Assembly: GCA_016788375.1 (NCBI GenBank)
Contig: JAEUSI010000001.1
Location: 1-40,358 of the forward strand
Reading direction: 5' to 3'
Length of the DNA stretch: 40,358 bases
DNA from: Ignavibacteria bacterium
GTDB taxonomy: Bacteria > Bacteroidota > Ignavibacteria > Tepidaquicellales > Tepidaquicellaceae
In this document: positions 9,514 through 16,751 of the stretch, one piece after another
Layout of the letters: each line of letters starts with the position of its first letter
Position numbering within the stretch: position 1 is the stretch's first letter
Program-made: the position numbers and the translations under genes
The notes under the pieces: generated by a model
What the model saw: only the letters and a program-made list of their open reading frames with translations
Databases searched by the model: none
Told to the model about the DNA's origin: nothing

Positions 9514-10446
9514 TTATCTGAGTGTTAACTTTATTGATCTGATGATTTCAGAAGGATTGTTTACTATACCTGTTGATTTATTTTCCCATTCCTGCAAAAG
9601 CACAGTACCTTTTCCGCAAAGTATTTCTGCTCCTTCCGGATAAATTCTCAATACTCTTCCGGGAATATTTCCTGCGAATTTCTTTTTGTTGCTGAACCCG
9701 GTCCTTGCCTTTCTGATTATGTAACAGTCTTCATTTAAATAACAATATGCACCGGGATACGGATAGGCAAGCGCTCTGATAAGATTATAAACTTCAGCTG
9801 AAGTTTTATTCCATTCTATCTTGCCGTCTTCAGGAATTCTCTTGCAGGTATATGTTGCTTCAGATTCTTTCTGTTTATAGTATTTTAACTTACGCGATTC
9901 GTATTTAACAAAAAAATCCAGAAACATTTCGGATGTGATTTCGGCAAACTTAAGCTCGAGGTCATATGCATAATCATCCGGTTTAATTCTGACCTTTTTC
10001 TGATCAAATATTCTTCCTGAGTCTGTCTCTCCTTCTTCTATCTGAAACAACGTAACACCCGTAACCTTCTCTCCCTTGATAATTACCCATTGTGTCGGTG
10101 CAAACCCCCTGTATTTCGGCAATAAAGACTGATGCGCTGCTACAAACCCTGATTTTAAATATTTACTGTATGATGTATCTATTAATGTTCTCCATCCGGA
10201 TACGATAGCAAAATCAAGTTCTGATTCCTGAATTTTAGCGTAATCGCTTTCAGACAGTTTCCTTTTTAGGGTAAATGGGATTTTATATTTATTTAACAAT
10301 TCCGAAATCTCGGTTGAGTACTTGTGTATTTCATGATCGTCTTCTTTCAGTACTACCGCAAACTCGGGAATCCGGTTTCTGCCGATCAGCGAATTAAGTA
10401 ATTTTAGTCCTCTGACAGTCCCGCCGATAAATGCAAATCTGATCAA
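9514..10446 (-). CDS. Formyltransferase-family protein (Fmt/ArnA-N-like), probable sugar N-formyltransferase
   Basis: The 310-residue protein has a formyl_trans_N domain with AHQSLLPKYRGFAPTQW at 104-120 and EEGETDSG ending at G144. A formyl_trans_C domain starts near TCKRIPEDGKIEWNKT and includes RALAYPYPGAY. The catalytic triad of this superfamily is Asn-His-Asp (N-x-H...D). Here His105 and Asp142 are present but the Asn position is Ala103. Members transfer formyl from N10-formyltetrahydrofolate to Met-tRNA or to amino sugars. The setting among sugar enzymes argues for an amino sugar nucleotide substrate. It starts at TTG 10446; the beta-strand RFAFIGG follows at once. A role in another one-carbon reaction, or loss of activity, cannot be excluded. 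Confidence 0.85.
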   Translation of the reverse strand: MIRFAFIGGTVRGLKLLNSLIGRNRIPEFAVVLKEDDHEIHKYSTEISELLNKYKIPFTLKRKLSESDYAKIQESELDFAIVSGWRTLIDTSYSKYLKSGFVAAHQSLLPKYRGFAPTQWVIIKGEKVTGVTLFQIEEGETDSGRIFDQKKVRIKPDDYAYDLELKFAEITSEMFLDFFVKYESRKLKYYKQKESEATYTCKRIPEDGKIEWNKTSAEVYNLIRALAYPYPGAYCYLNEDCYIIRKARTGFSNKKKFAGNIPGRVLRIYPEGAEILCGKGTVLLQEWENKSTGIVNNPSEIIRSIKLTLR

Positions 10447-10460
10447 GTTGAATAATCTGT

Positions 10461-11462
10461 TTATATTGAAACTTCTCTGCTTTTTTCTTTAATTGAAATC
10501 TGAGACGCTTCAAGAATTCTTATAACTTCAAGTCCGGATTCAAAATCCGAAACCGGTTTTGTGCCTTTTGTAATAGCAGAAACAAAATCAGCTGCCATAG
10601 CTGCAAGGGCTTCTTTTGTGTCAAGTTTTGGTGTATAAATATCACCCGTTCTGTAATCTACAAGCACGCTTTTTTTCTCTTCGTCAGTCTTATGCGCATA
10701 ACCTGTGTCATAAACCTTGATTTTTTCTGTCGGCTCGACATCATTGAATACAATCATTTTTTTATCTCCGCCGATCAGCATCATTCTTATTTTTACCGGT
10801 GAAGTCCATGAGCAGCTGAAATGCGCCATGAATCCTGAATTATACTTAACAAAAATATATGCGATATTTTCGATTCCGTTATTAGTATGGGATACGCCGC
10901 TTGCCTGAACAGAGCAGGGTTTTTCTTTCACAAGATAATTCAGTATTGAAATATCATGCGGTGCAAGATCCCATAATACATTTACATCCGGCTGAAAAAG
11001 TCCGAGATTTATTCTTGTCGAATCAAAATATTTTACATTGCCGATTTCTCCGCTGTCAATCAGCGATTTCATTTTTCTGACTGCACCTGTATACAAAAAT
11101 GTATGATCCACCATCAGAACAAGATTTTTCGCTGTTGCAATTTCAATCAGTTCTTTTGCCTGATCAGTGCTTGAAGTCATCGGTTTTTCAATAAGAACAT
11201 GTTTTCCGTTTTCCAGAGCTTTTTTTGCTAATTCATAATGCGAAAAAACAGGAGTTGCAATAACTACTGCGTCGATTTCCGGATTATTAATCACTTCTTC
11301 GGCACTTACTGTAAATGCCGATGTTGGGCTGAGTTTTGACAAAATTTTAGACCTTTCCTGTCTTGAATCCGCAACCAAAGCCAGTTTTGCATCACTTAAA
11401 CCCGCAAAATTCCTTACAAGATTAGTTCCCCAGTATCCTAATCCGATTATACCGATTTTCAT
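10461..11462 (-). CDS. Gfo/Idh/MocA-family oxidoreductase, nucleotide-sugar dehydrogenase candidate
   Basis: The 333-residue protein opens with the NAD(P) motif IGLGYWG, has EKP at 92-94 (K93 catalytic), VDHTFLYTGAV, and a D-x-APHD segment with H169. The WDLAPHDISILNYL stretch and R-x-NLG motif resemble WlbA/WbpB-type UDP-sugar 3-dehydrogenases, which produce a 3-keto sugar for a DegT-type aminotransferase. It is the promoter-proximal gene of the minus-strand unit and is followed 14 bases later by the formyltransferase. It starts at ATG 11462. Substrate and ring position are inferred from context only. Confidence 0.85.
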   Translation of the reverse strand: MKIGIIGLGYWGTNLVRNFAGLSDAKLALVADSRQERSKILSKLSPTSAFTVSAEEVINNPEIDAVVIATPVFSHYELAKKALENGKHVLIEKPMTSSTDQAKELIEIATAKNLVLMVDHTFLYTGAVRKMKSLIDSGEIGNVKYFDSTRINLGLFQPDVNVLWDLAPHDISILNYLVKEKPCSVQASGVSHTNNGIENIAYIFVKYNSGFMAHFSCSWTSPVKIRMMLIGGDKKMIVFNDVEPTEKIKVYDTGYAHKTDEEKKSVLVDYRTGDIYTPKLDTKEALAAMAADFVSAITKGTKPVSDFESGLEVIRILEASQISIKEKSREVSI

Positions 11463-11554
11463 TATTATTAGGTTGAAATATTAAAATTAGAATTTTTTAT
11501 AAATGAATTTTTCTGAATTGAATCAAGGATGTGTTAATTACAAAACAGATTATG

Positions 11555-11562
11555 CAAATATA
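11555..11562 (-). promoter_or_regulatory. Candidate Bacteroidota-type -7 box for the sugar operon
   Basis: On the minus strand this reads TATATTTG, an exact match to the TAnnTTTG -7 element known for Bacteroidota sigma factors. It sits about 90 bases upstream of the dehydrogenase ATG. I see no matching TTG at the usual -33 distance, and short AT-rich matches arise by chance, so this is tentative. Confidence 0.3.
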
Positions 11563-11674
11563 AGAAAATTCAGTCTAAAATTATGTGAAAAATCTATTCC
11601 CGGAATAATAAGATGAAAAATAATTACTTTATTGAAATTACAAATCAAAAGTTGTATTTTTAAAAAAAATAAAA

Positions 11675-11679
11675 AGGAG
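11675..11679 (+). promoter_or_regulatory. Shine-Dalgarno-like AGGAG before exported protein gene
   Basis: AGGAG lies four bases before the ATG at 11684. Most other genes in the window have no recognisable Shine-Dalgarno sequence, as is usual in Bacteroidota, so this well-placed site supports the chosen start and hints at strong translation. Upstream, TTG at 11632-11634 and TATTTTTA at 11654-11661 are about 19 bases apart and could be a weak promoter. Confidence 0.45.
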
Positions 11680-11683
11680 ATAA

Positions 11684-12394
11684 ATGCTTCAATCAAAAAA
11701 ATCGTTAAAGTTCATTCTTGCATTTTTAATTTCTATCGTACCTGTTTTTGCAAATGCACTGAATATTAATCATATTATTACACTTCAGAAAGACGGAGGA
11801 GGTAATCTTAATCTTTCGTATTTTGCCAAAAGGTCTGAAATCAAGTCAATGAATAATGTGATCGGGAATTTTCCCTTTACCAATGATAAAATTACAGAAT
11901 TATTCAGTAATCCTGCATTACAGGTTAAAGGAATTACAATAGCTAAAGATTCAAAGGACAGTACTTTTGACAGAGTTACTATGACTATTTTTTTCAAGAA
12001 TGTAAGTGCTTTGAATTCTCTGAAAGCATTTGCTAATTTCACTGTAAATATGAACAGTACTGATTCTGGTAATGTTATTACATATCTGGTTTCACCTGAA
12101 TTCACAAAACAAAACTCTGTAGAAAATCTTTATGTGATTCTTAAGCCTGAAAGTGAAATACTAACTACTAACGGTAAAATTGAAGATAAGAGAATTACCT
12201 GGTTCAGGGGAAGCGAGTTTATAAAAGCAGATAAGCCATTTGGCTTTACCGCAACCTTAAAATCTGAAGATAAAAAAGGTCCGGGTAATACCGGCGGTGA
12301 CGGAAAATCATGCGGATTATTTGGATTGGAACTGCCTCTTTTATTATTAGGCGGTTTGGTGTTAACAGCAAGACGCAGAAAAAGTAATTCGTAA
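11684..12394 (+). CDS. Exported protein with LppM-like domain and Cys-containing C-terminal anchor/sorting-like tail
   Basis: This 236-residue protein has a signal peptide (MLQSKKSLKF basic start, hydrophobic core, likely cut after VFANA near residue 25). A beta-rich domain begins with ITLQKDGGGNLNLSYFA, reminiscent of LppM-like domains that open with a D-G-x-G strand. A Gly/Lys-rich linker (about 195-208) leads to a tail: C210-GLFGLELPLLLLGG, then a hydrophobic stretch and ARRRK. Short motif + transmembrane segment + Arg cluster is the architecture of C-terminal sorting signals such as GlyGly-CTERM or MYXO-CTERM, but I cannot match it to a named one. It is followed after 23 bases by a paralogue. 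Function unknown. Confidence 0.75.
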   Translation: MLQSKKSLKFILAFLISIVPVFANALNINHIITLQKDGGGNLNLSYFAKRSEIKSMNNVIGNFPFTNDKITELFSNPALQVKGITIAKDSKDSTFDRVTMTIFFKNVSALNSLKAFANFTVNMNSTDSGNVITYLVSPEFTKQNSVENLYVILKPESEILTTNGKIEDKRITWFRGSEFIKADKPFGFTATLKSEDKKGPGNTGGDGKSCGLFGLELPLLLLGGLVLTARRRKSNS

Positions 12395-12417
12395 TTAAGA
12401 ATTATATTTAAAACAAA

Positions 12418-13140
12418 ATGAAGATTAATGTTTCCTTTTTAAGGATAAATATAATCTTCATTTTTTTTATAGTTTTTTTATTTAATACAGGCTTTATTAC
12501 TCTTTATCAGACCGGAACCGTTAATAATGATGGTTCCGGTACAATAAATCTTCAGTACTTCGCTGGAAATTCATTTCTTCAGTCAAAAAAATTTATTGTC
12601 GGTAATTTTCCTTTTTCGGAAGATCTGGCACGGCAGTCTTTTTCTTCTTCAAACAGTAATATAAATAAAGTAAAACTTGATTTTGATATTAAGGACTCTG
12701 TTTATTATATGACAGTAGTTCTTGATTTCAATGACATTAATAAATTAAGCGAGGCACAGGGGTTTAGAAATGTTAATGCAGGCATTTCAGATTCTGACAG
12801 CGGAAAGGTTTTTCATTTTACTTTGCTGAAAAATTATCCTTTGTATGAAGAATTTTCCGATTTGTCGGTAATTTTGGAATTTGAAAATAAAGTGCTGTCA
12901 ACAAACGGTGTATTGGAAGGAAATAAAGTAACATGGGGAAACAGAAATGTAAAAAATACGGATTTTTCAAATGATGTTACTTTTTATGCGCTTTTGGGAA
13001 AAGATTCCGATGCTTCAGTAAATGATAAAGCTAACAAAATAAAAAAGGACAGCTGCGGTTTATTCAGCATCGAATTACCGCTCTTATTTCTTTTGGGGGT
13101 AGTCTCATATTACAAAAGAAAATACCGTACTGAAATTTGA
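12418..13140 (+). CDS. Exported protein, tandem paralogue with the same C-terminal tail
   Basis: The 240-residue protein has an N-terminal hydrophobic signal/anchor (residues 9-28) and a domain starting YQTGTVNNDGSGTINLQYFA. It shares VGNFPF, a D-S-x-x-x-x-T-V-x-x-D-F strand pattern, an LSTNG turn and the order of elements with the gene just upstream. The tail repeats the same plan: DSC(213)GLFSIELPLLFLLG, hydrophobic residues, then YKRKYR. The two genes are 23 bases apart and clearly co-transcribed, so they arose by tandem duplication. A strong hairpin 11 bases after the stop probably ends the transcript. Function unknown; a surface or outer-membrane-associated location is inferred from the tail. 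Confidence 0.72.
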   Translation: MKINVSFLRINIIFIFFIVFLFNTGFITLYQTGTVNNDGSGTINLQYFAGNSFLQSKKFIVGNFPFSEDLARQSFSSSNSNINKVKLDFDIKDSVYYMTVVLDFNDINKLSEAQGFRNVNAGISDSDSGKVFHFTLLKNYPLYEEFSDLSVILEFENKVLSTNGVLEGNKVTWGNRNVKNTDFSNDVTFYALLGKDSDASVNDKANKIKKDSCGLFSIELPLLFLLGVVSYYKRKYRTEI

Positions 13141-13150
13141 GATTTATATA

Positions 13151-13189
13151 AAAAGAGTTTTCTCATTTTAAAAATAAGAATACTCTTTT
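13151..13189. terminator. Bidirectional intrinsic terminator
   Basis: AAAAGAGT (13151-13158) pairs with ACTCTTTT (13182-13189). An inner TCTCATTTT / AAAATAAGA arm, with one mismatch, nearly continues the stem. It lies between the convergent genes ending at 13140 (+) and 13224 (-), and the T-rich or A-rich ends suit termination in both directions. Confidence 0.6.
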
Positions 13190-13223
13190 GTATGTAATTT
13201 GTGTTATAATTTTTATGAAAATT

Positions 13224-13979
13224 TTATTCGGCGGATTTCTGCCATAAAAAATTATAGGAAAACGGCTTGCCGAATTCATCGTAAGTTTTACCTGTTGTAA
13301 ACTGCCAGTTTTTGGAATAATACAATTCTGACATTATGAACAGTTCCGGATCTTTTCTTACATCAAGCAAATCCAGAAAACTGTTAAACATTTTTTCCTT
13401 TTCAAAAAAATAAGGCATTATTGCATTTGTCCAGACTATTGGTTCAAGCCAAACAACATCTATGCAATGCAGCGAATAACCTCCGGGTTTCAGAACACGG
13501 TTTATATCTTTTCTGATATTTTCATATGTTTCAAAATCATCAAGAGGCACGTGCTCAAGTGTTGATATGGAAAACACGAGATCAAAATAATTATCCGGAA
13601 GTTCTGGATTAAAATTTCCCATGTAATCATACACTAATTTATATCCTGTAATATCAATATCCGTAGGACCGTTACCGACGCCTTCAAGCTTGTCAATATT
13701 CCAGCATTCATAATCATCCTTAAATATTTTTAATATTCTGGAATCGCCGCCGCCGACATCAAGAATTTTTGAACCTTTTGGAACATTTAACTTAATATAA
13801 GAATAAACAAGCAGGTCCTGATAAATCTTAAGATCACAGTTTAACGGATCTACCCTGTATCCGAATAATTCTACATCAAAATTATTCTCAAGAAAAACAT
13901 CAAAATGTCTTTTCTTGGAAAAAGTAAATTCGTTAAATTTTTCCGGCGAGATAAACTTTGGCGAAAATGTCTTTATCAT
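13224..13979 (-). CDS. Class I SAM-dependent methyltransferase
   Basis: The 251-residue protein has motif I KILDVGGGDSR (D74-S80), then WNIDKLEG, and a long insert before FDLVFSISTLEHVP and INRVLKPGGYSLHCIDVVW. This fits the Methyltransf_11/23 group with an N-terminal helical cap of about 65 residues. It starts at ATG 13979, 47 bases downstream of a second methyltransferase gene on the same strand, and the two are probably co-transcribed. As with the other methyltransferases here, a sugar or glycan target is likely but not shown. The GGGDSR variant of motif I still keeps the glycine pattern needed for SAM binding. Confidence 0.83.
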   Translation of the reverse strand: MIKTFSPKFISPEKFNEFTFSKKRHFDVFLENNFDVELFGYRVDPLNCDLKIYQDLLVYSYIKLNVPKGSKILDVGGGDSRILKIFKDDYECWNIDKLEGVGNGPTDIDITGYKLVYDYMGNFNPELPDNYFDLVFSISTLEHVPLDDFETYENIRKDINRVLKPGGYSLHCIDVVWLEPIVWTNAIMPYFFEKEKMFNSFLDLLDVRKDPELFIMSELYYSKNWQFTTGKTYDEFGKPFSYNFLWQKSAE

Positions 13980-14026
13980 TTGAAAGTTTTTATTTGTTTA
14001 ATTTAATAAATGTTATAATATGAAAT

Positions 14027-14920
14027 CTATTTTCTCTTTAAAAGTATACCTGTCTGAAAACCGTAAGCTTCCTGATTTACTGACAATACATCAAATATCG
14101 TTTTAAGTGATTCGCGGAAAAAATCAATATCGTAAAATACCTGGGATGCTGGTCCTCTTCCGCCGACAAAAACAGAGAAGTCATTTTTATTTTCAAGGTA
14201 TACTTTGTTGCTGTTCAGATATCTTGTAAGCCAGATATCTTTATAATGTTTTTCGCTGTTTAACTTTTCGATCGAGTGTTTATCCTGAACGGTAAAATAC
14301 AATCTTCCTTCTGGTTTAAGAATTCTGCGGAGTTCCAGCAGCCATGCCTCAGCAAGATCATCGATATGCGTAAATACAGAACCTGCATAAATCAGATCAA
14401 AATATCTGTCTTCAAAAGGCAGGTTCGGATTTGTAGTTGTTGTTGCAAAATTAAACGGAGGTCTCAGATAATGGTTTGCCCAGTTTATATGTTCTGCGCT
14501 GATATCCGTACCCCAGATTTCACATTTTTCAGCATAAGGTTTAAGCCATCTTATCATCCTACCTGCACCGCAGCCGAAATCCAGGATTTTCATATTTTCG
14601 GAAATCTCAAATCCTGAATTTCCGGTAATTTCCAGCATTTTACTGATCTGAGTTTTCCCAAAGAGATAAACTTCTTTGCTTTTTCCATAACCAAGCCAAA
14701 GAGATTCCGGCGGAATAGGCAGTCCTAATTCGCATTTTTCATACTCGGTTTTGGATTCCGGGAAATAATAAGATTCGTTGTATTTTAGATAAGGAAGGTA
14801 AATTGTCGGAGTATCCGCACTTTGATTTTTATTCCTTTCTCTTTCAATCTCATAATATGTGTTTTTTATCTTATCTTTAAACCATTTCCTGATATTTCGG
14901 GGAATATTCATTTTCGGCAT
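14027..14920 (-). CDS. Class I SAM-dependent methyltransferase
   Basis: The protein has a charged N-terminal region of about 110 residues and then the SAM fold: motif I KILDFGCGAGRM, GTDISAEHINWA for the ribose-binding strand, PFEDRYFDLIYAGSVFTHI, and ELRRILKPEGRLYFTVQD. It is one of the methyltransferases common in polysaccharide loci. I chose ATG 14920 (297 residues); TTG 14929, three codons earlier, and ATG 14911 are also in frame and cannot be ruled out. It lies upstream of another methyltransferase on the same strand and is divergent from cysC across a long AT-rich gap. Confidence 0.82.
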   Translation of the reverse strand: MPKMNIPRNIRKWFKDKIKNTYYEIERERNKNQSADTPTIYLPYLKYNESYYFPESKTEYEKCELGLPIPPESLWLGYGKSKEVYLFGKTQISKMLEITGNSGFEISENMKILDFGCGAGRMIRWLKPYAEKCEIWGTDISAEHINWANHYLRPPFNFATTTTNPNLPFEDRYFDLIYAGSVFTHIDDLAEAWLLELRRILKPEGRLYFTVQDKHSIEKLNSEKHYKDIWLTRYLNSNKVYLENKNDFSVFVGGRGPASQVFYDIDFFRESLKTIFDVLSVNQEAYGFQTGILLKRK

Positions 14921-15190
14921 TAAACTCAAATTGTATGTTTAAATATGTTCAACTCTCAATTAAACTTCAATTCATATTCAGAATTCTTCACTTGAATTTA
15001 TTACAGATATCAGAAATTTTACGGATTCCGGAAGTTTTTTGATTTTCTCACTTTCTTAAGATTTTAAATCAGTTCAGAAAAAAACATTCATTGTATAAAA
15101 AGTATAATAAACTTATCTTAGAATTAATAATTCAAGTAAAATAAAAAAATGCTTTAACAAAAAATTTCTAGCATTTTTGACTGATTTTAA
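14921..15190. promoter_or_regulatory. Divergent AT-rich intergenic region upstream of cysC
   Basis: About 270 bases lie between the leftward methyltransferase pair and the rightward cysCDN genes, so promoters for both should be here. A TATAAT stands at 15103-15108 without a convincing -35. A perfect inverted repeat just before cysC is listed separately. I see no small ORF or RNA gene. Confidence 0.45.
15145..15178 (+). promoter_or_regulatory. Perfect 9-bp inverted repeat in the cysC leader
   Basis: AAAAATGCT (15145-15153) and AGCATTTTT (15170-15178) are exact reverse complements around a 16-base loop, ending 12 bases before the cysC ATG. The stem ends in a T run, so it could act as an attenuator, an RNA stem affecting translation, or an operator. 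The AT-rich background makes chance possible. Confidence 0.4.
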
Positions 15191-15787
15191 ATGGTAAGTT
15201 CTGACATTATACCTCATAAACACAATACCTCAAAGAGCGACAGGAATAAATTATTAGGGAACAAATCGTTTACTGTATGGTTTACGGGATTATCGGGATC
15301 CGGTAAATCAACTATTGCCAACGAGCTTGAAAGCAGGCTTATTTCAGAAGGAATACTCACATATATTCTTGACGGGGATAATATCAGACACGGGCTCAAC
15401 AGGGATTTGGGTTTTTCTGATTCTGACAGAAAGGAAAATATACGCAGAATAGGAGAAGTTTCAAAATTAATGGTAGATGCAGGCGTAGTTGTTCTTACGG
15501 CATTTATTTCACCGTTCCGGGAAGACAGGCAAAAAGTTCGTGAACTTTTCGGGGAAAATGAATTTTTTGAGGTATTTATAAAGTGTTCTATAGAAAAATG
15601 CGAAGAAAGAGATGTAAAAGGACTTTATTCCAAAGCAAGAGAAGGCAAAATAACTGATTTTACGGGTATAAATTCTGCATATGAAGAGCCTCTGAATCCG
15701 GATTATATTATAAATACAAATGAAAGCACTGTTCAGGAATCCGTTAACGGTTTGTACAATTTTATAGAAAAAAAAATAAGATTTTAA
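15191..15787 (+). CDS. cysC: Adenylylsulfate (APS) kinase
   Basis: The 198-residue protein has the Walker A loop TGLSGSGKST ending at T41, the DGDNIRHGLNRDLGFS signature from about residue 60, ENIRRIGEVSKLM, and ISPFREDR with the conserved active-site serine region. The lid segment KGLYSKAREGKI and the FTGINSAYEEP substrate site follow. It phosphorylates APS to PAPS using ATP. Length is normal for a stand-alone CysC. CysD follows after six bases and CysN after that. There is no sulfite or PAPS reductase gene in the window, while two sulfotransferases are close by, so PAPS is probably made for sulfation. Confidence 0.95.
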   Translation: MVSSDIIPHKHNTSKSDRNKLLGNKSFTVWFTGLSGSGKSTIANELESRLISEGILTYILDGDNIRHGLNRDLGFSDSDRKENIRRIGEVSKLMVDAGVVVLTAFISPFREDRQKVRELFGENEFFEVFIKCSIEKCEERDVKGLYSKAREGKITDFTGINSAYEEPLNPDYIINTNESTVQESVNGLYNFIEKKIRF

Positions 15788-15793
15788 AATAAA

Positions 15794-16699
15794 GTGGAAA
15801 ATTACAATTTAAACTATTTAAAAGAATTAGAATCGGAATCAGTTTTTATTATTAGAGAGGTTGCAGCACAGTTTGACAGACCGGCTTTGCTGTTCTCAGG
15901 AGGAAAGGATTCCATTGTGCTTACACATCTTGCCAGAAAAGCATTTCATCCTGCCAAGATTCCTTTTCCGCTGATACATATAGATACAGGACATAATTTT
16001 CCGGACACACTGGAATACAGGGATAAGCTTGTTAATGATCTCGGAGTAAAACTAATTGTCGGTTATGTTCAGGATTCAATTGACAAAGGAAGGGTAAAAG
16101 AAGAAACCGGATTTAATGCCAGCAGAAATCTTCTTCAGACAGTTACACTTCTGGATACTCTTGAAGAATACAAAATAGATGCAGCAATGGGCGGAGCAAG
16201 AAGAGATGAGGAAAAAGCCAGGGCAAAAGAAAGATTTTTTTCGCACAGGGATGAATTCGGTCAGTGGGATCCAAAAAATCAGAGACCGGAATTATGGAAT
16301 TTATTCAACGGTAAAAAGAATCCGGGTGAACATTTCCGCGTATTTCCGATAAGTAACTGGACTGAAATGGACGTCTGGAATTACATACATATGGAAAATA
16401 TACCTTTGCCCGTATTGTATTTTACACATCAGAGATTATGCATTAAAAGAAACGGAACAATTCTGGCGCATTCGGAATATCTTAATTTAAGGGAAACAGA
16501 AAAAGCTGAAATGCTTCAGGTAAGGTTCAGGACAATCGGTGATATGACTTGTACCGGAGCAGTGCTGTCGGAAGCAAATTCTCTTGAAGAGATTATAAAA
16601 GAGGTTTCATTGTCGAGACAAACAGAAAGAGGTACAAGAGCAGATGATAAACGATCGGATAATGCAATGGAAGACAGGAAGAAGGAAGGTTACTTCTGA
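15794..16699 (+). CDS. cysD: Sulfate adenylyltransferase subunit 2
   Basis: The 301-residue protein has the PP-loop SGGKDS at 35-40 that binds ATP, DTGHNFPDTLEYRD, GGARRDEEKARAKER and the C-terminal RSDNAMEDRKKEGYF, all characteristic of CysD. It forms the catalytic half of ATP sulfurylase, making APS from ATP and sulfate, with GTP hydrolysis by CysN driving the reaction. Length matches the family (about 300). It starts with GTG 15794, six bases after cysC and 52 bases before cysN. Operon order C-D-N supports a dedicated sulfate activation unit. Confidence 0.96.
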   Translation: MENYNLNYLKELESESVFIIREVAAQFDRPALLFSGGKDSIVLTHLARKAFHPAKIPFPLIHIDTGHNFPDTLEYRDKLVNDLGVKLIVGYVQDSIDKGRVKEETGFNASRNLLQTVTLLDTLEEYKIDAAMGGARRDEEKARAKERFFSHRDEFGQWDPKNQRPELWNLFNGKKNPGEHFRVFPISNWTEMDVWNYIHMENIPLPVLYFTHQRLCIKRNGTILAHSEYLNLRETEKAEMLQVRFRTIGDMTCTGAVLSEANSLEEIIKEVSLSRQTERGTRADDKRSDNAMEDRKKEGYF

Positions 16700-16751
16700 T
16701 ATTCATTAATAAACCTCTTTAAATAATAAACAGAAAGAAAATCAGGCATAA

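Larger units (their letters stand above)
11463..11683. promoter_or_regulatory. Divergent intergenic promoter region
   Basis: These 221 very AT-rich bases separate the divergent dehydrogenase operon (leftward) from the exported-protein pair (rightward), so promoters for both are expected here. No tRNA or long ORF is visible in it. Candidate promoter boxes and a ribosome binding site are listed separately. Confidence 0.6.
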
